A program made the translations under genes and the position numbers. Below the pieces are notes generated by a model that saw only the letters and a list, made by a program, of their open reading frames with translations, was not told where the DNA came from and ran no database searches. A stretch of DNA of 64,000 nucleotides from Pararhodonellum marinum (GTDB lineage Bacteria > Bacteroidota > Bacteroidia > Cytophagales > Cyclobacteriaceae): assembly GCF_015354735.1 (NCBI RefSeq), contig NZ_JACEFJ010000003.1:124001-188000 (forward strand). The letters are read 5' to 3'. Shown here piece after piece: positions 1 through 8,308 of this stretch. Numbering within the stretch: position 1 is the first letter of the stretch; each line of letters opens with the position of its first letter.

Positions 1-402
1 TGCCATTGAGGAAAGCACATCCATAGATTGCGCTCTGGTAGTCCGAGGTACCAGTTCCATGCTGAAAGCAGTTCGTTTTTGATCAATCAGGTATTGAGTC
101 AAGTCGGGATTATACAAAGCATTGAATTGGCCCATGATCACCGCATCGGACTTTGAAGTTGAAATTTCTGCTTGCGTTAGCGCTTGGATTCCGAGCAAAA
201 GGTCCGAGTCTTTGAGGATTTTTTCTCTTGGATGGATCTTGGCGCCCGAATCGATATACTGTTGATCCGAAGCATAGGCTGCAAAACCTGCTCCTGGTTC
301 TACCCAAATCTCTACCTGCCAGCTGAGTAAAGTTTTAACAGCCTCAGGGAGCATGGCCACTCTTGCCTCTCCCAAAGGTTCTTTTAATATTCCTATGATC
401 AT
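1..402 (-). CDS. pntA: NAD(P) transhydrogenase subunit alpha, N-terminal part (runs off the window)
   Basis: This is the first 134 residues of a proton-translocating NAD(P)+ transhydrogenase alpha subunit, which forms the NAD(H)-binding part of the membrane complex coupling hydride transfer between NADH and NADP+ to the proton gradient. Seen: the protein opens MIIGILKEP with ARVAMLPE soon after, the usual opening of the AlaDH/PNT N-terminal domain, and near the cut end it has TRAQSMDVLSSMA, a hallmark of PntA. Alanine dehydrogenase shares the fold but lacks this last motif. The ATG at 402 follows an A/T-rich leader without a clear Shine-Dalgarno sequence, as is usual in Bacteroidota. The rest of the gene, and probably the beta subunit, lies beyond the window's left edge. 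Confidence 0.88.
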   Translation of the reverse strand, partial: MIIGILKEPLGEARVAMLPEAVKTLLSWQVEIWVEPGAGFAAYASDQQYIDSGAKIHPREKILKDSDLLLGIQALTQAEISTSKSDAVIMGQFNALYNPDLTQYLIDQKRTAFSMELVPRTTRAQSMDVLSSMA

Positions 403-782
403 TTGAATTTAATAAGGTAAGCTTTAAAAGGGCGTTGCATTAAGCCAAAGATTAAAGAAAGGTTAAGGGTTTTATTTTGCCTGTGAAGATTATGAAAAAA
501 AACGGGAAATGAAAAAATATTTGGTATTTGATGGAAAGAAAATCATTTCTTGAACTCATTTGAAGGCAATTCCAATTCTTTCACTAAAAATAGTCTATGC
601 TTAGGTGAAATTATATGTTGATGAACTTCAATTCTTCTCAATTATTTAAAAATTACATTTACAAATTTAATCCGCTTGTATACAAACCAGTTATATCCAA
701 TGAATTAGGTTCCATAGGGACCAAAACAAATGGCCTAATCGATGGTTCAAACTGTATGTATAAAACTAAACCATTTGTAATG
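403..782. other. Divergent intergenic region
   Basis: A/T-rich region between two divergent genes. An open frame from 615 could extend the downstream lipoprotein by 56 residues, but those residues precede a proper signal peptide and look untranslated. TACATTTA at 652-659 is a possible Bacteroidota -7 box for the lipoprotein gene. No RNA gene or repeat was seen. Confidence 0.4.
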
Positions 783-2123
783 ATGAAAAACTTGAAGTCA
801 CGTTTGGATAAATGTTTGAAGTTTTCCTTGGGTATTTTGACCGCCTTTGGAATGTATTCTTGTAGTTCTGATGATCCATTACCCATCATCCCTCAGCCCA
901 ATATAGTTGAAGTTGCTTCAGCCGATCCTAATTTTTCTATTTTAGTGACCGCAGTGGAATCAGCGGGATTGGTTGGAACCTTATCAGGGCCGGGGCCATT
1001 TACGGTATTTGCCCCAACCAATGATGCTTTTAACGATTTTCTTCAGGACAATGGGCTTTCAGCCAATGACTTGATTTCTAACGAGATGTTAGAAACCATA
1101 CTTTTATACCATACAGTCCCTGGTTCAGTTCCAGGATCATCAGTGGTCGCTGGACCTGTAAGTACCGCTGCTGATATTCCATTCTTTGTAAGTGTTGACC
1201 CGGATGGGGATTTTTGGATCAATGGAGATACCCGTGTCACACAAACAGATGTCGCAGCCTCCAATGGTCTTATACATGTGGTCAATTATGTAATCACGCC
1301 TCCTACGCAGAATATCGCTGAAATTGCGATTGATGCCACGCAAGCTGGCACACCTGAATTCACCCAGTTGGTAGCGGCACTTTCGAGAGCTGATCTGGTT
1401 GGAGCCTTTCAAGAAGGTTTTGAGGATAACTTGACGGTTTTCGCACCCACAGATGCAGCTTTTGAGGCATTATATGAAGCATTGAATGTTCAAGGTATAG
1501 ATGATATACCAATAGAAACTTTGACAGCTGTCTTACAATACCATGTGGTTCCAGCCAGGGCTTTTTCTCAGGACCTTAGAGAGGGTGCATCATTGCCTAC
1601 TCTTTTGGATGGTCAGGAATTGACAGTTGATTTGGCCAATCTTCAAATCAATGATTCCGGCCTCATTCCGGAGGTTCTTAACCTGCACGCAACCAACGGT
1701 GTTATACACGCCATTGACCAAGTCCTATTGCCTCCAATGGAAGGAGAGGCACCAGTGGATGGGAGGATAACCTTGAATAACTCTGGAGCCAGTGCTTACT
1801 TAGCCACGGATATAGAAGGAGAGGGTATAGAGGCAGAGCTGGAAGAAAATAATCCTGACATACAATTGACCCTCGGTGGAAGGTACACTTTTATCAATAA
1901 TGGGGGTTCCAACCATCCTTTGGATTTCAGAGACGGTGATGGCAATATCCTGTTAGCTCAAGGGGAGCAAACGGGAAGTTTTGAATCAGATGAGGCTGTT
2001 AATTTTGTGGTAGATGGAAATGAAGTGACATTTACCCTGACTGAAACACTTGCTGATGAAATCGCAGTTTATCGATGCACAGTTCACGGTGCGATGAACG
2101 GAAATATTATTGTGGTTGAATAG
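783..2123 (+). CDS. Lipoprotein with two FAS1 domains and a C-terminal amicyanin-like cupredoxin domain
   Basis: A predicted surface or periplasmic lipoprotein of 446 residues. Seen: a charged start (MKNLKSRLDK), a hydrophobic stretch and the lipobox GMYSC with Cys27. Two FAS1 (fasciclin/beta-Ig-h3) domains follow, at about 40-175 and 177-317, each with the TVFAPTNDAF or TVFAPTDAAF box and a late NGVIH or NGLIH box. Residues 324-446 form a blue-copper-like domain: His378 in SNHPLDF, then Cys432, His435 and Met438 in CTVHGAM. The Cys-x2-His-x2-Met spacing is that of amicyanin. FAS1 domains usually mediate adhesion; a type-1 copper centre would add electron transfer or copper binding, which is inferred. 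The open frame reaches back to 615, but a start at 780 or 783 places the signal peptide correctly. A terminator follows directly. Confidence 0.82.
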   Translation: MKNLKSRLDKCLKFSLGILTAFGMYSCSSDDPLPIIPQPNIVEVASADPNFSILVTAVESAGLVGTLSGPGPFTVFAPTNDAFNDFLQDNGLSANDLISNEMLETILLYHTVPGSVPGSSVVAGPVSTAADIPFFVSVDPDGDFWINGDTRVTQTDVAASNGLIHVVNYVITPPTQNIAEIAIDATQAGTPEFTQLVAALSRADLVGAFQEGFEDNLTVFAPTDAAFEALYEALNVQGIDDIPIETLTAVLQYHVVPARAFSQDLREGASLPTLLDGQELTVDLANLQINDSGLIPEVLNLHATNGVIHAIDQVLLPPMEGEAPVDGRITLNNSGASAYLATDIEGEGIEAELEENNPDIQLTLGGRYTFINNGGSNHPLDFRDGDGNILLAQGEQTGSFESDEAVNFVVDGNEVTFTLTETLADEIAVYRCTVHGAMNGNIIVVE

Positions 2124-2141
2124 GTTGATTTTTATTAGGAT

Positions 2142-2176
2142 ATGGCTGGTGGCACATGCTTCCAGCCATTTTTTTT
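2142..2176. terminator. Rho-independent terminator between convergent genes
   Basis: ATGGCTGG (2142-2149) pairs perfectly with CCAGCCAT (2162-2169) over a 12-base loop and is followed by eight T on the plus strand. It ends the FAS1/cupredoxin gene. It overlaps the stop codon of the convergent M28 peptidase gene. Confidence 0.85.
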
Positions 2177-4271
2177 AAAGCATTTCCTGAAGCTGTCCAA
2201 TTTTTTTACGAAGATTTTGAATTGCCGTCGCATATCGCTCATCCCATTCTCCCAATCGATCTGAAGACTTATTCTCAATTTCATATTGAATACCGGGTAG
2301 CATCCAACTGGCATAGCCACTGAAGGGATCTGTGGCAGCGTAAAGCGACTGGTACCAGGATCCAAAATACATGCCTTTCTCATCCAAAAAACTTTTTTCC
2401 AAACTGATCAATTGTTTGTTGATGCCATTAATTTTGGCCTTACTCAAAGTATTGTTTTGCAGGGCTTCATGGATAAGGTTGTGGGTTTTTTGGCTTTCTG
2501 TTTCCAGGTCTGCCAAAGCGGATTTCACTTTTTCAAAACCTCCAAATTGATCATCAAATGCCTTAACTCCTTTTTCTGCGTTTTCGAAATGGTTTTGTAG
2601 GTCCGTTGCATACCTTAATAAATCATAAGGGATCAAGGCTGCATTAGCAAGCCGAAGGGTCATAATACCTACCACTTGTTCAATGGCACCACCCATCGTA
2701 AAATCCGGATCGACAAATCTTTCATAAAAAGAAAAACTGTCATAATTGGTATGGTAGAGGGTAGGACCCCCTGACCCACCGCTTAAGGAAGGAATACCAG
2801 CATGCATGTAGAATGCGATATGGTCAGAACCTCCACCCAAATTTCCTATGGTAGGTGCCTCCTTTTCACCAGTCCATTTCTCATATACAGACTGCTCGGT
2901 GCCCGGCATTTTCACCTCTTTGGTGGCTTCAGTAATGAGGGTTTTGAGGGTAGGGGAAGCAGAGGCACCAAAGGTTTTTCCAGAAACCCCTGCATCAAAA
3001 TTCAGGTAGGCAACTGCTTTGGCCTGCAATTCCTCTTTGAGTTGCTCGACCCATTCTGAGGATCCAATTACGCCGTGTTCTTCTGCATCCCAGTGTGCTA
3101 TCAATATGCTTCTTTTCGGCTTTTTTCCTGCTTTAGCCATTTCCCCTAAAGTTTCACTCAAAGCCAGTAACATGGCTGTTCCGGAATTTGGGTCTGTCGC
3201 ACCAAAAGCCCAGGCATCAAAATGGCAGCCCAAAATGACCCATTCATCTGGATATTCGCTTCCTTGAAGTGTGCCTACCACATTGTGAACCCGTACAAAA
3301 TCCCTTTTTTGCTCCACCTTTAAGTGAACTTTCAATTCCGGACCTCCTTCCAATCTGTAAGTGAAAGGCAAGCCTCCTTGCCAACCTGCAGGCACAGCTT
3401 GCCCTGTCATGAGTTCCATGATGGGTTTGATGGACCCATAGGAGAGAGGAATTACGGGAATGGTATGGAGGTTAGCATCTTTGGGATCGATCCGTTTGAT
3501 TTTCTTCTTGCCGTCAAGTGGTAATGCAGGTTCAAATGGTGTCAATGGGTCTCCGGTAAAATCCTCAGTCAGAAGAGATCCGCGCTGAATGCCACTTTCG
3601 TTGTAATAGACTCCTTCCGGATAAACCAAACCCCTGGCATAACCACTGTCACCCGGATCAGTGAAAATCAGCAAACCGGCTGCCCCTGCAGCTTCGGCAA
3701 ACTTGGCTTTGTACCCCCTGAAGTTCCCACCGTAACGCGCCAGTACAATTTTGCCTTTGAGGTCTACCCCCATCTCAAGCAGTTTTTCAAAATCTGCTTT
3801 GGTCCCATAGTTGGCGTAGACAACCTCAGCGATTACCTCACCGGAACCGGAATAGGCATTCCATCCCTTCCATAGGTCAGGATGAGCAGAAAAAGGATCT
3901 TCTTCCAAAATGTATTCCTGCTGATTGAGGGGCATCCGAACGGGAGTCACCAGCGATACGGATGACTCGCCCGGTTCTTTGGAGAGATAGACATCATAGA
4001 GATAGGTCTGGGTATCCCAACCTGCGGACTTCATGGTTTTTACCAGATAGTCTTTTACCCTATCATTGGCAGGACTACCGGCCACATGCGGTTCAGCGGT
4101 GATGATCTGCAAGTGCTTTTTGAAACTTTCGAAATTGACTGCCTCCAAAAAATCTTTCTCTAGGGCCAGCTGTTGGGAGGTTTGGGTTTGGAAAAACCCA
4201 TCCAAACTTTGGCAATTGCCGGCATGCAGGGAAAGCCCAACCAAAAGGATAGAAAGCAATTGTTTTTTCAT
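2175..4271 (-). CDS. Secreted M28-family zinc metallopeptidase, glutamate carboxypeptidase II-like
   Basis: A 698-residue exported exo- or dipeptidase of the PSMA/glutamate carboxypeptidase II type. Seen: a Sec signal peptide at 1-20; a PA (protease-associated) region at about 120-300 including KGKIVLARYGGNFRGYKA; the M28 catalytic core with zinc ligands His350 and Asp360 in CHFDAWAFGATDPNSG, Glu397/Glu398 in WDAEEHG, and His507 in LYHTNYDSF; and a C-terminal helical region resembling the transferrin-receptor dimerisation domain. Known for the family: two zinc ions, release of C-terminal residues from small peptides. It starts 6 bp after the NlpC/P60 gene stop, so the two are probably co-transcribed, consistent with joint handling of peptides or muropeptides. 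The exact substrate cannot be read from sequence. Confidence 0.9.
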   Translation of the reverse strand: MKKQLLSILLVGLSLHAGNCQSLDGFFQTQTSQQLALEKDFLEAVNFESFKKHLQIITAEPHVAGSPANDRVKDYLVKTMKSAGWDTQTYLYDVYLSKEPGESSVSLVTPVRMPLNQQEYILEEDPFSAHPDLWKGWNAYSGSGEVIAEVVYANYGTKADFEKLLEMGVDLKGKIVLARYGGNFRGYKAKFAEAAGAAGLLIFTDPGDSGYARGLVYPEGVYYNESGIQRGSLLTEDFTGDPLTPFEPALPLDGKKKIKRIDPKDANLHTIPVIPLSYGSIKPIMELMTGQAVPAGWQGGLPFTYRLEGGPELKVHLKVEQKRDFVRVHNVVGTLQGSEYPDEWVILGCHFDAWAFGATDPNSGTAMLLALSETLGEMAKAGKKPKRSILIAHWDAEEHGVIGSSEWVEQLKEELQAKAVAYLNFDAGVSGKTFGASASPTLKTLITEATKEVKMPGTEQSVYEKWTGEKEAPTIGNLGGGSDHIAFYMHAGIPSLSGGSGGPTLYHTNYDSFSFYERFVDPDFTMGGAIEQVVGIMTLRLANAALIPYDLLRYATDLQNHFENAEKGVKAFDDQFGGFEKVKSALADLETESQKTHNLIHEALQNNTLSKAKINGINKQLISLEKSFLDEKGMYFGSWYQSLYAATDPFSGYASWMLPGIQYEIENKSSDRLGEWDERYATAIQNLRKKIGQLQEML

Positions 4272-4277
4272 GTAGAT

Positions 4278-5450
4278 TTATTTTAATAAAGCTGAGATGG
4301 GAAATACCTTTTCACTGTCTTGTCCGACAATCCTTTTGGTTCGCAGGTAACGATTCAATTCATATTCATCGAAATCGGGGCTTTCCGGATCAAAACTACT
4401 GATCCGTACCCTTCCCCTGGAATGGATGAAAGATCGATCTCCGATCCACATCCCAACATGAATCACCTTTTCACTTTCTTCATCATTGCCCGGAACACCA
4501 AAAAACAACAAATCCCCCACCTGCAAGTTGTCCCAGTTTTTTTGATCATCTACCAATTCACCTTCATGCACTTGTTGAGAGGCATCCCTAGGAATGATTT
4601 GTCCATTTAAAAAAAAGATGGTTTTGGTAAAACCACTGCAATCAACCCCTTTGATAGAAGTGCCTCCCCAGAGATAGGGCAAGCCCATCATGCTTTTGGC
4701 TGTCTTGATCAGGTTGTCTGCCTCTGTGTTTCTTTCACTCAACCATACTTTTAGATCTTTTGTCTCATTTTTCCTGACCCAACCTTCACGACCATCTGGC
4801 AATTGGATGGCCCAATGCTTGTTGGAGGTTCCCATATTGAGGAAAAGGTTTCCGGCTGTCAGATCACTGACCATTTCAGTTTCATCTTCCTTGCTGTAAA
4901 CTTGGCCTGTCATGGCCTCAAATACAAGCAAATCGGAAGTTAGCCATTTTCCCAACTCATGCTCGGACTTTAAGCTGATCCCTGCGGCATCCACCCAAGC
5001 AATGTAATCATCTGGGGTTTGCACCTGGAACCAATTGTCATCTTCTTTAAGGACCTTCAGGGGTGTGCCCATGATGGCTTGGGTGGCTAATTCTGCACTG
5101 TGCCTGGGTGAACTTCGGAGGTTGGCTACTGAAATGGTGACCAAAGCCCGTGTTTTGTCTTTTAGGTCAGCATGAGGAAGAATTTCAATGTGGTCTTCAA
5201 AATCAATACCCGCTTCATCCAACCTTGACAATAAAAGGTCATGGGCTTCAGGCAAATTGGTTTGACCGACCAATTTTCCTTTGTCCGTTTTTACTTCAAA
5301 AATCGCAACCCGTTTATCAGGTACAAATTCAGCTTCTGTATTGGAAATGATTTCACTGGCCACTTCAGATTTAATTTCATCACAAGCCAACAATCCCAAG
5401 CCAATTGATCCAAAAATTAAAACGGCAGATAGCGTATTGTATTTCAGCAT
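4278..5450 (-). CDS. NlpC/P60-family cysteine peptidase lipoprotein with SH3-like domains
   Basis: A 390-residue lipoprotein related to bacterial dipeptidyl-peptidase VI enzymes that cleave gamma-D-glutamyl-diaminopimelate bonds in muropeptides. Seen: lipobox LLAC with Cys23; a bacterial SH3-like region at about 100-235 (VTISVANLRSSPRHSAE and later WVRKNE); and an NlpC/P60 domain at about 245-375 with catalytic Cys271 in GVDCSGFT, His331 in IHVGMW and a third polar residue, His343, in FIHSRG. The lipid anchor suggests work in the periplasm or on the surface. It directly precedes the M28 peptidase, and the pair could release amino acids from peptidoglycan fragments. The 127-bp gap to the amidohydrolase operon upstream leaves it open whether transcription is continuous. 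Confidence 0.88.
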   Translation of the reverse strand: MLKYNTLSAVLIFGSIGLGLLACDEIKSEVASEIISNTEAEFVPDKRVAIFEVKTDKGKLVGQTNLPEAHDLLLSRLDEAGIDFEDHIEILPHADLKDKTRALVTISVANLRSSPRHSAELATQAIMGTPLKVLKEDDNWFQVQTPDDYIAWVDAAGISLKSEHELGKWLTSDLLVFEAMTGQVYSKEDETEMVSDLTAGNLFLNMGTSNKHWAIQLPDGREGWVRKNETKDLKVWLSERNTEADNLIKTAKSMMGLPYLWGGTSIKGVDCSGFTKTIFFLNGQIIPRDASQQVHEGELVDDQKNWDNLQVGDLLFFGVPGNDEESEKVIHVGMWIGDRSFIHSRGRVRISSFDPESPDFDEYELNRYLRTKRIVGQDSEKVFPISALLK

Positions 5451-5577
5451 AAACTTAGATGGAGTGTTTAAAATACAAAATCAAATGTAGATTTAATGGG
5501 TTAAGTTGAATGTGTCAATATTTTATAATCGTTTAGATGGACCCTATCTGAAAAATCATCAAAGTAACAGCGATGCA

Positions 5578-6876
5578 TTATTTGACATTTTTTTCAAGAC
5601 CTGGGTTCCTTTCAATAAACTCCTGATAAAGCTGAATATGCCTACTGGTCATTGGGATCTTATATCCATCAATAAAGACGTGTTTGATTTGGGTCTTGGT
5701 TTCAAATGGGTCTCCATCAGCTACCAACAAGGTGGCATTTTTTCCTACCTCAATGGAACCCAATTGGTCGGCTACGCCAAATATCTCGGCAGGATTGATG
5801 GTGACCGCCTTCAGTGCTTCCTCTTTGCCCAAACCATAGGCAGCAGCGAAGCCGGCATTAAAGGGAAGGTTTCTTACGTTTTCTGCATCATTGGTTCTGA
5901 TGGCTACCTTGACACCCGCTTTGGCCATTTTTCCGGCATTGGCATAGGATGCATCGAAGCGATCGGATTCTCTGGTGGGAATGGAAAGCATAGGTCCTGT
6001 GATTACGGGAAGATTTGCCTCTGCGATTTTATCGGCCACTCTCCAGCCCTCTGCAACTCCGGTAAGGATAGCTTTGACTTCATTTTCTTTAATCCATTTG
6101 ATGGCTTGTTCTATATCACTTGCAGCATTGACCTCGATAAGCATGGTCATTTCGCCGGAAACCGCTTTTGAAAGATGCTCCATTTCAGGATAATATTGAA
6201 GCTGTCCGCCTTTTTCTTTAAGAGCATGGTATTTTTTGGCATTTCCCCAAATCTCAGCAATATTCTTCATCGATTTTTCCGCATCTTTTTTGATGTCCTC
6301 TTCGCTTCTTCGATCATAAGTGCTTCTTCGTGCAGAAGAGGGAAAATTCATTACAAGGCCTTTAAAGCCCGCATACATTTGATCCGGAGTATAGCCATTG
6401 AGATTGATCAATGCAGCTGTGCCGGGAAAGATACCCCCTGAAGGTACCGCCAAGGTAGTGGTGACGCCGCTAACCCGGGTCACCGGTATAGCCACAGCAT
6501 TAGGATTGACGGCAGTTAAAGCCTGCATGTTCGGCGTGACATCACCGATTTCTGCAAAATCCTGGGTTTCTGGTACAGAATTGACTTCCACCAAGCCGAG
6601 GCGGGTACCACCATCGAACATCCCAGGATAAATGTAATGGCCAGAACAGTCTATGACCGTCGCGCCATCACTGCTGAGGTTTTGACCTACCGCTTCAATT
6701 TTTCCATCATTGATCAGCACACTGCTTCCTTCCAGAATGCCTTGTGTCACGGTAACCACTGTGGCGTTTTGAAGCAGGAACTTGCCGCTTTGGGGTTTAA
6801 GGACTTCACCGTCAATCTGGGCTTGAGCCAGGAATGCCAAAAAACAACTGATTATGATTAAGCTTATTTTTTTCAT
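5578..6876 (-). CDS. Exported amidohydrolase-like protein lacking the HxH metal site
   Basis: A 432-residue amidohydrolase-superfamily protein with a signal peptide (cleavage near AQAQ, about residue 20). Seen: the N-terminal beta-sandwich, the strand leading to the first metal motif written YPGMFDGGTRLG, where active relatives have GxxDxHxH, and the C-terminal PAEIFGVADQLGSIEVGKNATLLVADGDPF typical of the fold. The His-x-His pair is missing, and no obvious His replaces the later beta-strand ligands. One Asp survives in IRTNDAEN. Inference: a catalytically altered or non-hydrolytic paralogue, possibly a structural partner of the intact neighbour 37 bp upstream. It is the last gene of a three-gene operon. 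Catalysis with one unusual metal ligand set cannot be excluded. Confidence 0.82.
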   Translation of the reverse strand: MKKISLIIISCFLAFLAQAQIDGEVLKPQSGKFLLQNATVVTVTQGILEGSSVLINDGKIEAVGQNLSSDGATVIDCSGHYIYPGMFDGGTRLGLVEVNSVPETQDFAEIGDVTPNMQALTAVNPNAVAIPVTRVSGVTTTLAVPSGGIFPGTAALINLNGYTPDQMYAGFKGLVMNFPSSARRSTYDRRSEEDIKKDAEKSMKNIAEIWGNAKKYHALKEKGGQLQYYPEMEHLSKAVSGEMTMLIEVNAASDIEQAIKWIKENEVKAILTGVAEGWRVADKIAEANLPVITGPMLSIPTRESDRFDASYANAGKMAKAGVKVAIRTNDAENVRNLPFNAGFAAAYGLGKEEALKAVTINPAEIFGVADQLGSIEVGKNATLLVADGDPFETKTQIKHVFIDGYKIPMTSRHIQLYQEFIERNPGLEKNVK

Positions 6877-6913
6877 GTTTTAATTCGTTAACTGTATTTG
6901 ACAGCACTTAAGA

Positions 6914-8308
6914 TCAATGGGTGTGACCAAAAAGGGTTCTACCGAAATTGGTAAAGAAAAAGTCCACATCCTGCATGCATTTGTGGTCATGTTCTTTCAG
7001 GTAAATGGGCTCCACCATTTCTGTGGCACTCACCTTTAACCTTTGGTCATCTTGATCTTCATTGATGTCAAAGTATTTCACTCCATCCACAAAAGTCATC
7101 TGAGGTACCGCATACACCGAAAGCGGATGTTCGTCAAAAACGACCAAATCTGCCTGTTTACCAACTTCAATCGAACCTACAAATTGTTCGATTCCAAGTT
7201 GTTTGGCAGGATTGATGGTGATCAAAGCCAAGGCTTCTTCATCACTCAGTTCTCCATACCGCTGGGTCTTGGCCGCCTCATGGTACAGGTGTCGGATGAG
7301 TTCACCCGAATCTGAATTGATGGAGGTGACCACCCCATTTCTGGTCAGGATGGCTGCATTGAAGGCCGTGCTGTAGTAAACTTCAAACTTGTAAGCCCAC
7401 CAGTCAGCAAAAACGGAAGCCCCCATGGTATATGCTGCCAATTCAGGAGCGACTTTAAAGCCCTCGTTGACGTGGGAGAAAACGATATTCTTTATATCAA
7501 ATTCTCTACAAACATTGATCAACATGTATATTTCATCTGCCCTGTAAGAATGGCAGTGAATGATGATCTGTCCATCCAATATATCTGCCAGTGTCTGCAA
7601 TCGCGGGTCATATTTCGGCGGTACCGCGGTACTGTTTCTTTGCTTGGAGGCATTTTCGTAGTCTTTCCATGCTTTCTGGTACTGTTGAGCTTCTTTAAAC
7701 CCATTTCTGATCACCGCTTCCACACCCATTCTTGTCCTTGGCTGTATACTTTTTCCTCGGCCATGGACTCTGGTGGGGTTTTCTCCCAAAGCAAACTTAA
7801 TGGTTCGCGGTGCTTCTTTCATCAACAGGTCATCAGGATCGAAAGTACCGTAGCGATGTTTCAAGGTGATGTTTTGTCCGCCAATAGCATTGGCTGAGCC
7901 GTGCATGGCGTGAGATATGGTAACACCCCCAGCTAAAGCACGATAGATCGACACCTCAAAAGGATTGACCACATCTTCCATTTTTACCTCGGCGGTGATA
8001 GGGGAGGTGGCTTCGTTGACTGCATCGAGTGCGATGTGAGAGTGGGCATCAATGATCCCCGGCATCAGGTATTTGCCAGCCGCATTTATGGTGATGGTAT
8101 TGGCAGGAGCATTAATTCCCTGTCCGATCCTGCGGATCACACCGTTTTCCACCAACACATCGGTGTTTTCCAATACCCCTTGTGTAATGGTCAACACGGT
8201 TGCATTTTTGATTAATACGCTTCCTTTTTTGGTTTGGGCAAATCCTGCATTGACAAGTAAAATCAAGCCTGCCAACAATAGGTATATGTTTTTATTCATG
8301 ATCATCAT
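6914..8308 (-). CDS. Exported metal-dependent amidohydrolase (intact active site)
   Basis: A 464-residue amidohydrolase with a signal peptide. Seen: His89 and His91 in PGIIDAHSHIAL, a further His pair in IIHCHSYRADE, HVNEGFK on a later strand and an Asp in INSDSGELI, a full set of the metal and proton-transfer residues expected for the imidazolonepropionase/dihydroorotase-like branch. The C-terminal PAKQLGIEQFVGSIEVGKQADLVVFDEHPL closes the composite beta-sandwich. The gene overlaps the upstream paralogue by 4 bp (ATGA), indicating translational coupling; MNK three codons later is an alternative start. It is the only one of three adjacent paralogues with complete metal ligands, so it is probably the working enzyme, acting on a cyclic amide, peptide or similar substrate in the periplasm. 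Confidence 0.87.
   Translation of the reverse strand: MMIMNKNIYLLLAGLILLVNAGFAQTKKGSVLIKNATVLTITQGVLENTDVLVENGVIRRIGQGINAPANTITINAAGKYLMPGIIDAHSHIALDAVNEATSPITAEVKMEDVVNPFEVSIYRALAGGVTISHAMHGSANAIGGQNITLKHRYGTFDPDDLLMKEAPRTIKFALGENPTRVHGRGKSIQPRTRMGVEAVIRNGFKEAQQYQKAWKDYENASKQRNSTAVPPKYDPRLQTLADILDGQIIIHCHSYRADEIYMLINVCREFDIKNIVFSHVNEGFKVAPELAAYTMGASVFADWWAYKFEVYYSTAFNAAILTRNGVVTSINSDSGELIRHLYHEAAKTQRYGELSDEEALALITINPAKQLGIEQFVGSIEVGKQADLVVFDEHPLSVYAVPQMTFVDGVKYFDINEDQDDQRLKVSATEMVEPIYLKEHDHKCMQDVDFFFTNFGRTLFGHTH

Noticed and set aside
615-782. N-terminal extension of the FAS1/cupredoxin protein
   Set aside because: The extra 56 residues precede a proper signal peptide with lipobox and have no conserved content, so the start at 780-783 is preferred.
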